64,000 nucleotides of DNA from Scolanthus callimorphus (taxonomy: Eukaryota > Cnidaria > Anthozoa > Actiniaria > Edwardsiidae): the NCBI GenBank assembly GCA_033964015.1, contig CM066925.1:6229498-6293497 (forward strand), given 5' to 3'. The notes below the pieces were generated by a model. It ran no database searches, had not been told where the DNA came from, and saw only the letters and a list, made by a program, of their open reading frames with translations. A program made the position numbers and the translations under genes. The number at the start of each line of letters is the position of its first letter. The stretch's first letter is position 1. Positions 23,501 to 32,987 of this stretch are shown here, piece after piece.

Positions 23501-25744
23501 AGGGAACCGATAAAAAAAATGGTTTGTTGGGAGAAGGGGGTTCATTTGCACCCGATGATCCCCCCTGGATCCGCGCCTGGGTTGACATGGTTTACTTCTC
23601 ACACCAGTTAGGGATGCTGTATATGTGTGATACTCAAAGAGAAGCTAACCCCTTACTCCAGGTCCCTGCCATGATCTGAAAACCCTGACTGCAAGTTAAG
23701 GGGCACTCGCATGCTTGCCTGACAAGCAAATTATTCAAATCGTAATCCAATTCCATCCTCTAATAGATAAAAACACTATAGATTTGTATCAATTTAACAG
23801 TTACCACTGTATGCATTGCTACGCGACCTCAAAATTCACGGTTGCGATTGGCGATTCTCAGCAAAGGAATTACAATGTCAATTTTCTTGAGTCAGAAAGT
23901 TAATAATTCTAGGACAGAAAGGCAAAGGATAGCTTACAATTATTTTAGTTGATTTTACAATTAATGTCGACCCACCGAAGTAGCCGAATCCAACGTTTTG
24001 GTTTGATTGACGGCTAAAAATCGCCAATCGCCCATTGCAACAGTGAATTTTGAGGTCGCGTAGCAATGAATACAGTGGTAAAAGGTCATTTAACCAACCT
24101 GAACTGTTATTTTATTTTGAACTGTTAAACTTAAATGTATTTTTGATGATTAGAATTAGACTTATTTTTTGACAGGTTGTACGAAAATTAAGCGTGCGAG
24201 TGCCCCTTTAAGGCCTTCACTGATGGAGGAGTTTTAATTCTTACCAATTTTGCTCAGTTAGATGCTCTCAAAAATTTTAATACAAAAAGGGGAATGGCTC
24301 CCTTTTTTGGGGGGTGAGGGTGCTTGTCGGGAACTTTTGATTTTACCCCTGAGGTATCAAAAAGGGTGTGGCTTTGTTGATTTTGGGCATTTTCAAAACA
24401 TCGCTTTGGGTTTGTTTGTTTTTCATTCTGCCAGTCAAACAATCTGAGCCAATCAGATCCTTGCCTTCTTTTACCTGCTGTAATCTACTGGCTTCTCTGT
24501 CGCAATAGAGTACTCAAGTGTGACGTCATAAATTTGAGAAATCTTGAATTTCCGATTTTAGTCCACGAATAATGAAAGACAAAGTGGAAAGAGAATCGGA
24601 TGCAAAAAATGAGGCAAATCGGTTGAAACGCGACCAAGATATGGCCACCTGAATACATAATTTTCTTTAACAAATCACTGTATTTTGGACTGCGTTCAAA
24701 ACTTTATGAACGCAACAAAAAATACAGTGATTTCTTAAAGAAAATTATGTATTCAGGGGGCCATATCTCGGTCGCGTTTCAACCGATTTGCCTCAATTTT
24801 GGTGTGTAGCATTCATTTATTATGCTCTTTCCAAATCCAAGGACAAATATTGCTAAATCGAAAATTTGTTTTTTGTGACGTCATCACTTGACTACTCTAT
24901 GAAAAATCCTGTCAACACTGCGAAACAGGCAAGCATCTGATTGTACAAAACGGAGAACATGCAAGCATCTGAGTACTTGTCGACAAAGGGGATAAATTAG
25001 AAAACATCAAAAGGCAGCCTTTTAATCAAAGATGGAAATTTCTTGATGGCCATCTTTTAGGGTAAAAATTATTTTCAAGGCACTCCCTTTTTGGCATATT
25101 TTAGGGGTGAAACTGAAAATTCCCAATGATCATCGCCAACAAAAAAATATAGGAGTCCCCCCTCCCCCAGGTTGGGGGGGGGGGGGGGGGGTGTATGATG
25201 TAACCAGGAGGGTTTTCATCTATTTGCCATTCAATTTATTTGTATTATTGTTGCATGCCAGGTTGCAGTGAAAATATTTCATGTGCCACGCCCAAGCAAA
25301 ATCACAAAATATTGTGTGACATTACGAAACAGACATGTCTACTTCTGATAGCATAACTTGCAGCACAATGGTTTTCTTGGGCGAATAGCTGCCGTGTCAT
25401 TTCACGGTGGGCAATTTTGCAAGTTACTAAACAAGGTATGTGTAACATTCCACTACAATTTGTAAGAGCTTCGACTATCTGTCATTTCGTTCCGAGTTCA
25501 AGGAAAACACTAGGCCTTTAAATCCCTTAAAAAGTATAAAATCACGAAAGCCATTCTCTCTCACACAGTAGTACAGTATAAGCTTATCTCAGTCTCAGGA
25601 ATGCTTTAGATGTTCTTTACAAGCACGATTTCTGCTTCAAGGAGAGCAAATATATTGGTCTACATAAGCTCATGGATTGATTGAAATAGGTGACATTCCA
25701 AATAATCATTTACTCGGCAAAATTATGAAGTAAAGACTTACCAT
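17507..25744 (-). CDS. TMA16: Translation machinery-associated protein 16 (TMA16)
   Basis: Seven minus-strand exons join in phase to 196 residues (human TMA16 is about 203): 25744-25742 (ATG only), 23197-23091, 21858-21821, 21721-21634, 20100-19949, 18680-18638 and 17666-17507 (stop TAG). Landmarks match the family: a basic start with KKAIHPNSRKATQLARAVHR, then VGDKCRWFYEHIDDTKTRYT, then the coiled LIEDYLQRFDAELQKIEDLN with SRQGRTQGNRE, then EIPDLTSSSNFELFKMWN and IKMKSF, and an acidic tail. By family knowledge, TMA16 associates with pre-60S ribosomal particles in the nucleus. The weakest exons are the start codon alone on exon 1 and the 38-bp exon 3; both fit the reading phase exactly. The gene is head to head with TIMM29. 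Its introns carry several mobile elements. Confidence 0.93.
18254..18471. mobile_element. Mutator-like foldback MITE with 9-bp target duplication (family M2)
   Basis: The 218-bp element is almost a complete palindrome, beginning CAACCTCGTCCCCAGGG and ending in the inverse. It is flanked by the identical 9-mer ATAAATCCT at 18245-18253 and 18472-18480. Nine-base duplications are typical of Mutator-like transposons. It sits in the last intron of TMA16. Confidence 0.8.
18855..19233. repeat. Two direct and one inverted copy of a 110-120-bp unit
   Basis: Units share GTTTCGAATTC, ACCGCTGAATAGG and GCCTCAATTTGAAGT. The first two (about 18855-18978, 18979-19100) are direct; the third (about 19140-19233) is inverted, so the end can fold on the middle copy. 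It lies in a TMA16 intron. Confidence 0.7.
19265..19470. repeat. Dispersed repeat with CTTGGTCGCCATTTTG core, copy 1
   Basis: Same orientation and order of blocks as 31847-32052: ACCTTATTTGGAAGGTCTG, ACTTGCAGAT, CTCTTGGTCGCCATTTTGTT and CACTTTCTTGAT-like end. Small palindromic or coding function is not apparent. Confidence 0.7.
20441..21043. repeat. 71-bp tandem repeat, about nine units
   Basis: The word GCGCAGTGTGGCTCGATAT recurs at about 20443, 20514, 20585, 20656, 20727, 20801, 20863, 20934 and 20995. Most spacings are 71 bp, with two shorter units of about 62 bp. Each unit includes AAATGGTGGTTTTCAACCAT. It lies in a TMA16 intron. Confidence 0.9.
21175..21337. mobile_element. Short inverted-repeat element (TGTTTACATCTTGTTGCCACC)
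   Basis: The left end TGTTTACATCTTGTTGCCAC and right end GTGGCAACAAGATGTAAACA are inverted copies, followed inward by GTTCAGATCAT and ATGATCTGAA. A decayed relative lies at about 14840-15000. Confidence 0.65.
21338..21510. repeat. Perfect palindrome, two 86-bp arms around one base
   Basis: The 86 bases at 21338-21423 are the exact reverse complement of 21425-21510; the centre is the single A at 21424. The arms carry CTGACGTTTCGAGCGTTAGC next to CCCTTCG. A partial copy of the outer end (CAACCAAATGTTGAGATTTA) lies at about 22191-22211. It is in the TMA16 intron upstream of exon 5. Confidence 0.9.
21881..22132. mobile_element. TA-flanked MITE (CAGCTAAAA family), copy 2
   Basis: The left end CAGCTAAAATCGTTGC and right end GCAATGGTTTTAGAG lie between TA at 21881 and 22131. 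Internal blocks match 15035-15341. The left edge is only 22 bp from TMA16 exon 3, so it lies at the 3' splice site on the sense strand. Confidence 0.75.
22943..23136 (-). repeat. Tandem duplication of the 3' end of TMA16 exon 2
   Basis: An 83-bp block at 23054-23136 contains the last 46 coding bases of exon 2, its donor site and 37 bases of intron. It is repeated almost exactly at 22943-23025 (offset 111 bp), downstream in the sense of the gene. The downstream copy keeps a GT donor but lacks the 5' part of the exon. Confidence 0.9.
23696..24211. mobile_element. TTAA element, family D copy 2, with an inner MITE
   Basis: TTAA at 23696-23699 and 24208-24211 flank GGGGCACTCGCATGCTTG and AAGCGTGCGAGTGCCCCT, the same termini as 5120-5374. 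Inside, 23801-24081 is a separate inverted-repeat unit also found at 45543-45824. Confidence 0.75.
23801..24081. mobile_element. Inverted-repeat MITE (TTACCACTGTATGCATTGC family), copy 1
   Basis: The ends TTACCACTGTATGCATTGCT and AGCAATGAATACAGTGGTAA are inverted and continue through CTACGCGACCTCAAAATTCA. The second copy is at 45543-45824. Confidence 0.75.
24506..24899. mobile_element. TA-flanked foldback MITE (TAGAGTACTCAAG family), copy 1
   Basis: The left end GAGTACTCAAGTGTGACGTC and right end GACGTCATCACTTGACTACTC are inverted and flanked by TA. Long arms meet near 24700, where AACACTTTATGAACGCAACA-type sequence forms the hairpin loop. Copy 2 is at 43611-43993. It lies in TMA16 intron 1. 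Confidence 0.75.
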
Positions 25745-25847
25745 GACTAGAGATTGTAGACGAAAACAACACTTTCTGATCTGACGTTCCACGTGGTGAG
25801 CCCGCGATACACCAAAGGAGCATGCGCACAAGGGAGTCAAATCCAAG
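25745..25847. promoter_or_regulatory. Bidirectional promoter between TMA16 and TIMM29
   Basis: Only 103 bp separate the TMA16 start codon (25744, minus) from the TIMM29 start codon (25848, plus). The interval holds a perfect E-box CACGTG at 25790-25795, an NRF1-like GCATGCGCA at 25820-25828, and no TATA box. AAGATGGCGGC at 25845-25855 spans the TIMM29 start and matches the YY1 consensus found at many animal housekeeping promoters. Motif function is inferred. Confidence 0.75.
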
Positions 25848-26564
25848 ATGGCGGCTTCCTTGAAAGAAATGCGTGGAGCTTTGCGGAAGGCAAATCGACT
25901 CAACAACATCCTTTTACCACAATTTGAGAACTTAAAACAGAGAAAAATCGGGCGGAGCGCTTATGCTATCTATTCAGACTACAAAGCAGTGTTTGTGGAT
26001 TTTTTTACCGGGGCAAGGCGTAGGCCTGTGAGGTCGACCATAGTGTTTGGAGTGCTGGGAGGGTTGTATCTCGTTTACCGCAATAATCCAGATGAGCAGA
26101 GCTATACAGATACTTTGTTTGATAACGCAAATGAGCTCTTACAACTAGGGAAGCGAATCAGGAACCCGGCTAGCGATGCTTATGTTCAAAACACTTTGAA
26201 ATTGCACTACCAAGGGAAACTGGCCAGGCAGAGTTTAGGCCTATTTTCACTCATGTATGAAACAGAGTTTGGCAAAGAATCGGATTTGTATGAGAAGCAT
26301 TGCTATTATACCAAGCCACGATGGATATATTCCTGGAGGGATGTCCGGGATGTGGGAGTTTGTGGTCATTGGGTCTGGCTTGAGAACGCGATGACCGATT
26401 TTGACATTAATGATGAGGACTTGACAGGCCTTACTGACGATTTAGCGGAACAAAACACTGTTTGGAGTAAACTAGCTAGGTACAGTTCGTGGTGCATGCA
26501 GAGCTTGCAGGAGCAGATATATGGCTTATGGAAGACAGAAGAGGCAAGCTTGACATCTATCTAA
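25848..26564 (+). CDS. TIMM29: Mitochondrial TIM22-complex subunit Tim29
   Basis: A single-exon gene of 238 residues. The family is recognised from the order of blocks: an N-terminal region with DYKAVFVDFFTGARRRPVRS, one predicted membrane segment at about 67-82 (TIVFGVLGGLYLVYR), then DTLFDNANELLQLGKRIRNP, SLGLFSLMYETEF, LYEKHCYYTKPRWI, DVGVCGHWVWLENAMTDFDI and NDEDL. These correspond to Tim29 of vertebrates (formerly C19orf52, DUF2366). By family knowledge it helps assemble the TIM22 carrier translocase of the mitochondrial inner membrane and links it to TOM. The start is supported by the ATGGCGGC context. The C-terminus is shorter and diverged relative to the human protein (260 residues). 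It shares a promoter with TMA16. Confidence 0.93.
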   Translation: MAASLKEMRGALRKANRLNNILLPQFENLKQRKIGRSAYAIYSDYKAVFVDFFTGARRRPVRSTIVFGVLGGLYLVYRNNPDEQSYTDTLFDNANELLQLGKRIRNPASDAYVQNTLKLHYQGKLARQSLGLFSLMYETEFGKESDLYEKHCYYTKPRWIYSWRDVRDVGVCGHWVWLENAMTDFDINDEDLTGLTDDLAEQNTVWSKLARYSSWCMQSLQEQIYGLWKTEEASLTSI

Positions 26565-26639
26565 TAATAGATATTCTCCAGACATTCTTCAGTAATGTGT
26601 GATTCCAAAAATTATTCTTCAGCTTTTCCTGATGAAAAT

Positions 26640-26645
26640 ATTAAA
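26640..26645 (+). terminator. Candidate poly(A) signal for TIMM29
   Basis: ATTAAA, the common variant signal, lies 76 bp after the stop codon. Assigned by position. Confidence 0.45.
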
Positions 26646-27055
26646 CCCATACACAGTATATTATGAGGCAACTTCTAAGCTTCTAACCCTTTGTGCAATC
26701 AGTGTATTTTCTATGCTCTATCAGATCTGTCAGAATGTTTTGAAGTAGGCGGTTGCTCAAAAAAAGTAGCCAGCTACAAAAAAAAACTGAGGGCTGACAT
26801 GCAAATTCCATAAGTAAGTTTGCTCACCAAGCCCATTCTGACACAGGTGTGGACCTTGGAGATTTTTAAAGGAACTACAATTAAAGGATTCCAGTTTTTA
26901 TTTCATTTTGGCAAACAACTTTTTTGTGTCTCACATTTGGCAAGAAGTAGGCAGTGATTAAACGTGAAGTAGCCGTCGGAGCTCCGGTGGTCGCCGGCTT
27001 GTGTTCTATGCCAAAATGACATTTTGGCTTGTACGCCATATCAATAGTAACTTAA

Positions 27056-27500
27056 GGTAGGGGAAAAGAATGCGGGATCAGTGAATATTCCTGTAACTAG
27101 AAAACAGAAAAGAAGGAAGGCTGAAGGCTGTTCCACCCACGGGGTAATCCCTCATATAAGGTATACGGATATGTGTCACTCTAAAGGGTATGGTTTTTGG
27201 GCTCCTGAGGTCTGCTGTAGGGTATCGTTCTTTGCTTTTTTGTCTATGATAGGGTACGGTATGTATTTTAGTATGGCTACCCACAAACAAATTTTGATCA
27301 AAGTTTGCCACGTTTAGTGATAAAAACAGTTAAATCTGCTTCCGCTTTGATTGCGACTAACTGGACCACCCTGTTGACTAACTTGAGGTCTGTGGTAGGG
27401 TATAGAAATTTAACTGTAGGTCCATGGTAGGTTGTAAAAAACGAGGATTTTTGGTCTCTGATAGGGTCAGGTTTTCGAGACCTCAGCGGCACATCCCTAG
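27056..27500. repeat. Dispersed repeat related to 62204-62860, copy 1
   Basis: In reverse-complement orientation it shares many blocks with 62204-62860: GGGTACGGTATGTATTTTAG, TATGGCTACCCA, TTTTGATCAAAGTTTG, GGACCACCCTG, and GATAGGGTCAGGTTTTCGAG. It is probably a mobile element of unknown class. From 27500 to 28325 no gene was seen. Confidence 0.65.
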
Positions 27501-28325
27501 ACAAAATCAGTGGAGTACCCCATCCCCCAGCATGGCTACAAAAGTATGACTAAAATGTGTTAAAGTCATCCTGGCTCTGGTAAACCAATGTTGAAGTCAT
27601 GGAAATACAGGCCCGTAGCAAGGTAAAAAAATTTGGGTGGGCCTTAAACATGAAAAGGCCTAACAATGTTCACTGGCTGCTAGCTTCTAGCTACCGATTT
27701 ACGTATGAGTAGACTTTGATACTGAGTTGAGGCGTTTTGGCATGTCCTTTGACACTAAATTTGCCAAACAACTACTTCCGGTTTTTCTTATCGGCTACAA
27801 AAGTTGATTCATCCGTTTCGTCCTTATGCATGTACATGAAGGCGAATCAAGTGATTGAGGCGCGCATCTCCCCGGTTGTAGATCTTTATTTACTTCCATT
27901 TTAGACAAGTCCTAGAGAACAATTATTGAACTGTTATCAGCCTTTTTATGCAGAGTTGAATGGATAAAAAGTCAGTTACACCCACTCAAGTCGCCGTTAC
28001 TCGAATTTGCGCTCAGTTCAAAATTTTCAAGAGAAAAGTCCCTAGGCCCTAGCCCCTCCCCCGTATACGGGCCTGATATACAAAGAACACGATTGCGCCT
28101 CAACAAAAATCAACGCGAGCTGTGCGTAATGTTCTGCATAGCTAAATTCCGGTCACTTTCCCAAGAAAAACGACTCGATTTTTAACTCCCTTTCTGGGCG
28201 CTAACTCCCGGAGTATCCTGCATGCAACGAGGCGTGGCTAAGTCAACAATTAAACTCGTTTTCTACACTGTGCTAGTATACAAAGCTGAAGTTGAAGGGC
28301 CTTACAAGTTGAAGCTCAAGTGCGA

Positions 28326-28775
28326 TACAGTAAAAACCCGTATAAAAGAACATGTGGTTTAAGAACACTCAGGCTGAAATTTGGTCAAAATGGTACCTTA
28401 TACACAAGAACACATGCAGCCTGAAAAATGAAAATTGTTGTTGTATAAAAAATTTGCTGCCAGTTAGATTCGAGTACAGTAACCCACTGTGTGGTAGAGT
28501 ATCCCGGAGATCAATATGATGTGCTAGACCATGCACACACAGTTCTACAGCAGGAATTCCAGGGTAATTAAGCAATTGTTTTTTAGACTTGACTAATTGT
28601 TGTTACTAAACGACTGTCACCTTTCTACCAATCAAGTACTTGATGTTAAGAAACAACTTTAAGAACACCTTAAGAACAATTTCAGGCTGATTTTGCAGAA
28701 GACACCCAATATACAAGAACAAAATCAGCCTGATTCCCCAAAACACCTGTTCTTTTATGCGGGTTTTTACTGTAC
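28326..28775. mobile_element. Mariner-type MITE upstream of BMP5-8
   Basis: The ends CAGTAAAAACCCGTATAAAA and TTTTATGCGGGTTTTTACTG are inverted and flanked by TA at 28326 and 28774. The CAGTAAAAACC terminus and TA duplication point to Tc1/mariner. The right end is about 670 bp upstream of the BMP5-8 start codon. Confidence 0.8.
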
Positions 28776-29402
28776 TCCTTTGCGCGCATGCATCTAACTT
28801 CCCTGCAGCAGCAGAGGCCACTTCGCACGGTCAAGACAGAAGTGGTTTCTTCTTGCAGGGAAGCGACCAACAGTCTGTGGCAGAGGTGTACGACTGCGAT
28901 ACAAGACTGCGGTCGGTCACGCAAGGCAAAGTCACACAACAGCAGTCACGATACCAAGTGTATCCCCAGGCTAGCATGCTCTCAAGACTTCGAGGGGGTC
29001 TACAGATAAGGCAATAAAAATGCCGGAACGATACAAACTACGAGTTCGGAACTCGGCACGCAATTACGTCTCAGATAACTTGGATGAGTTCAATCTAAAG
29101 TCCGATGTCCCACGGTTTATAAGGACTGTTTGGTCTAACTGTGTTATCAAGTATCCTACCGGTAGATACGCGACAACTAGCTCATTCAACGTTAATTATA
29201 CTGTTTTCTTTCCGCTCCAGGAGATAGAATTCCTTTTGATTCCACTCATTAACTCCTGACAATCAATCTGATCTCTGATTGGTGCATTTTAACAGTTAAA
29301 TGGCTTGATGGCAAAAGTATGACAAAAGTTGATTGGCAGTTGAATTGTTCGCGCAAAGCACTTTCGCCTTTTCAAACCCCATGCATGGGGTCTGAACGCT
29401 GA
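28776..29402. other. BMP5-8 upstream region
   Basis: No conserved exon was recognised. Short reading frames at 28757-29017 and 29020-29259 lack family similarity and flanking splice logic, so they are not called. Confidence 0.6.
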
Positions 29403-29409
29403 TTATAAA
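29403..29409 (+). promoter_or_regulatory. TATA-like box of the BMP5-8 gene
   Basis: TATAAAC lies 37 bp upstream of the ATG at 29446. If used at the usual 25-30 bp distance, the 5' leader would be only about 10 nt, so either the leader is very short or the true promoter is further upstream. Confidence 0.4.
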
Positions 29410-29445
29410 CAGAACAACTGGAGTCCTATCGGCAAACACAAGACG

Positions 29446-32400
29446 ATGTACTGGCTGGTAAACCTTTTTCTGCTAGGCCTTCTAGCATTGGCAAACTGCA
29501 AACAAAACGAGAACAGTCAACAAGTATCTCCTCGGCATCATGGAACCCCTCCGATGCTGAAACAAGAATTATTGAATCTTATGGGGCTACCTCGAAGACC
29601 CCGGCTGAGCTATGTTACTCGAATGTACGGTAAAAGATTCTCAGCGCCTCGCTATATGCTTAAATTGTATAACAGTCTTTCACAGAACCAAACAGTCGAC
29701 GCTGGGTTCTGTTGTAATGGCTCGATAGTGGACTCGAGAGCAGTTGGCGCGGATACAATCATGAGTTATCTCAACCACGGTAAGTGAATTTCACTTAGTT
29801 TAAAGAAACCTTTGACTTTGATTAAAAGTGATTCTATGTTTTGACAAGAAGAAGATAAGTCCTGAGAACTTATCTGAAATTGTGAACCATTTTTAGGAGA
29901 ATTGAGTCCGGAAGTTTGACTTATTATGATTAAATTATACTTGGATGATAAACTATTATACAAGTTGTCAGACGTGCGTGTAATTGTCAATGACGGCGTA
30001 AAGAATTTCTTTAAATTGAGTTCTTATTTGGTAAACTATTTTCTAGAGTCCTGTTTAATAAGGAATTCTCTGTACTTTACCGACAACGGATCGAATTTTA
30101 CCATTCATTTCGTGCGATAACCTTTGCTAAAATATTTGCAATGCATTTCATAGCACACACTCATCAACTACGAGTTCCTGTGGTTCGTAATGATTACTTT
30201 GAGTTCCATGTGTTCAGAAACTCACCTAAATACAACATTATTATAGACACTGTTATTAACATAGCGTCAGAGTTGTTTCTCGCCCTCGTTTTTCTTTTGG
30301 ATACTTTTAAATACAAGATATGTGAAATGTAGAGTTCAGGTCATTATCTTAATGCTACTTCTCGTTCAACAAAGTATGTTTATTGTTAGTAGACAATTAA
30401 AAAAGTATTGCGAAGTGCCTTCACGGAAATGCCATACGGCGGCAGGTATTCGAGATTTCTAGAGCTGAATACTTCATTAACCCATGTTGTAATCTGAATA
30501 CAAATGCGTGGTTCTGACATCAAATATTTTGAAGTTTGAAGTTTGACCTCTCGGGTGTAATCACACTTGTGTTTATTTCCCGCTATAACGAGTTTACTTT
30601 ATTTTGAACCAAGCCTTGTTAAAGTTTTGACTAAGTAAATGATAACAAGACTTTGTTGCTGACACGACGATTTTGTCATGAGTAAAAAAAAATGCCATTT
30701 TTGTCTACTTGAAAAATACGGTCCTCCAAAGACACGAATGTGTCGCTTTCTAGGGGCGGATTTAGGGGTGGGCCGAGGGGGCCGCGATCCCCCTCTCTCG
30801 GGAGATTTTCCCATACATTTTCTGTATTTGCTGGAGGAAATTTGAAAATTTTCGTCCCATGTGTTCACTATCCGCCCCCCTCCCCTTTCTAAAATTCCTG
30901 GATCCCCTGCTTTTGTTGTTTGTTGCTACTGCCATAAATCAGCCTCAGTCAACGGCCATCTGTCAGCCTAGCATTAACCTCACACCGGCACAAAACAGAC
31001 CACAGTTTCCCAAGCTCATTATGAGTGTAAATTAAGGTAACGTTTGTAATGATAACAAATCTACTTTATTTGTTATCAATTTCCATTACATGCACAGTGT
31101 GCTTTACTAGCGATTGTAATAATAATAATATAATAATAATTAATAATAACGGATTACGTACATTGGGCACATCCACGAGGTGGCTCTTCGTCCCGTGTTT
31201 ATTCCCGTGTTTTAGTTAGACCTAAAGACCTGTATTAGCATTCCAGGGTTCTTTTACGTCCCCCTCGAATTGGATATGGAAGCGGACTGAGGGAGACGGG
31301 ACCTCAGTTTATTGTCTCATCCGAAAGACTAAGGAAGCACAAGCTTTTTACACAGCTCACAATGGAAGCGAGCGCTGTAACGCCGCGACACCCGTGCTTC
31401 CCGTAATCATGTAGCGAATCATCACCATGGAACTTCTGTTAGATAAATAATATATAGTTAGTCTTGCTTCACACCATGTTCTTGGCTTAGACAGGGGCCC
31501 TCTTGTCAAACTTTGTCATCTGACTTTGCAGTCAGAATTTCCCAGAAACTGGGCTTCTTAATGCGACCCAGCGAACTTAAACTTTGCGAGCTGATCATCA
31601 AATTGATTTTTTATGGCAAATTGCGTAAATAATTTTTTTAATTACCCTTGAGAATCACAAGGAATTGTAGCGAAATAACAAGTGCATGGCTGTTCAGCTG
31701 CACAGAGCGTCCACAGTTCAGTGAGGGGTATCCAGTCGATGATACTCCTTTGCGTGCTTGGCAAGTAACACACATATCAAGAAAATTTCGCCAAAAGCTG
31801 TCGTCTTGCCGACGTTGCAAAACTTCGTTATAAGGAAATCCCCCTTACCTTATTTGAAAGGTCTGTAAGTACTTTTCCTAATATCTTAGCGAAAAAAGCA
31901 GGAAAATTGACCAAAACTTGCAGATACTCGAGAAACATCCTTCTCTTGGTCGCCATTTTGTTTTTACCCCCCGCCAAGGGGCCTGAGTCACGTTTTGAAC
32001 ACCACAGGCAACCCGCGCGGATTTGCCATAAAAACGACAGCACTTTCTTGATATGAGTAACAATGCCTGGGTACGAGTCTGAGAAATTTTCAAACTTTGT
32101 CCAAATCTAACTCGAATTATCTTTCAATAGAAAGAGGGCGACGACCAAAGATCTCCCACAAGCACGCCACATTCAAGTTCAATGTCCTCACGCCCTTGGG
32201 CGAGAAAGTGACAGCTACAGAGTTCCGCCTTTACAAAGAAGCTCGCCCTGGTGATTTGTCACATTGGCGCAACTCCACCTACAAGATACGGCTTTACCAG
32301 GTAATCTACCCTGCGCAGGTCCTGTATTTGCTCAAACAGAAGATCATTCGCAGCTGGGAGTCCGGATGGGAAGAGTTTGATATCACAGCGGCGGGGAAAA

Positions 32401-32987
32401 CTTGGTCCGACACGCCGCAGAAGAACTACGGATTGGAACTCTCGGTTCTTAACTTTAATAACGAAGAGATCTCTCCACATAAAGCTGGGTTTGTAGGGTT
32501 CCATGGGCCACAGGAGAAGCGTCCGTTTCTGGTGAACTTCTTCAAGCAGGACGGCGATGTGCAGTACTCCCGACGCATCTACCCAGAAGAAATGCGCGCG
32601 CATCGTGCGTCGCGAGTTTCCCGCGATCTCAGTTCGCAAATGGGAGGCGCTGGTAATGCTGTGAGTAGTAATAAGTTATGCCAGAGGCGAGTACTGCATG
32701 TAAGCTTTCGTAAGCTCCGTTGGCAGGACTGGGTTATTGCACCTGAGGGCTACTCAGCGTTCTATTGTGACGGCGAGTGCTCCTTCCCGCTGAATGCGAA
32801 CATGAACGCGACGAATCACGCTATCGTGCAGACCCTGGTTCATCTGATGAACCCGCGAACCGTACCAAAACCGTGCTGCGCGCCGACCAAGCTCTCCGCC
32901 ATATCCGTGCTCTATTTTGATGACAGCAATAATGTGGTACTGAAAAAGTATAATAACATGGTCGTCACGGCGTGTGGATGTCACTAG
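29446..32987 (+). CDS. BMP5-8: Secreted BMP5-8-class TGF-beta ligand
   Basis: Two exons, 29446-29779 and 32131-32987, joined in phase 1, give 396 residues. Residues 1-18 form a signal peptide (MYWLVNLFLLGLLALANC). The prodomain contains LNLMGLPRRPRL, ADTIMSYLNH at the splice junction, and FRLYKEA and WEEFDITAAGKTW. A minimal furin site RVSR ends at about residue 276. The mature cystine-knot domain (295-396) has all seven cysteines: LC, YCDGEC, PCC and CGCH. It also has WQDWVIAPEGY, the glycosylation site NATN, and HAIVQTLVHLMNP, which place it in the BMP5/6/7/8 class (60A-like) rather than BMP2/4. By family knowledge the dimer signals through type I/II receptors and Smads in axis patterning. 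The intron is 2.35 kb and repeat-bearing. Confidence 0.96.
30752..30910. mobile_element. Short inverted-end element (TTTCGTCCCATGT family), copy 2
   Basis: Shares TTTCCCATACATTTTCTGTA and ATTTTCGTCCCATGTGTTCA with the copies at 4378, 34452 and 54984, in the same orientation. It lies in the BMP5-8 intron. Confidence 0.65.
31847..32052. repeat. Dispersed repeat with CTTGGTCGCCATTTTG core, copy 2
   Basis: The partner of 19265-19470. It ends 79 bp before the BMP5-8 exon 2 acceptor. Confidence 0.7.

Larger units (their letters stand above)
29780..32130. other. BMP5-8 intron with repeats
   Basis: The donor is GTAAGT at 29780 and the acceptor is CAATAG ending at 32130. It contains two dispersed repeats (30752-30910, 31847-32052). 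The stretch 31110-31430 looks repetitive (phrases such as TGTCTCATCCGAAAGACTAA) but was not assigned to a family. No extra exon was recognised. Confidence 0.7.

Noticed and set aside
29020..29259. 79-residue frame upstream of BMP5-8
   Set aside because: No family recognised, no supporting splice sites, and too short to call.
31110..31430. Possible SINE or other repeat in the BMP5-8 intron
   Set aside because: It looks repetitive but I could not find a second copy, an RNA polymerase III box pair or clear ends in this window.
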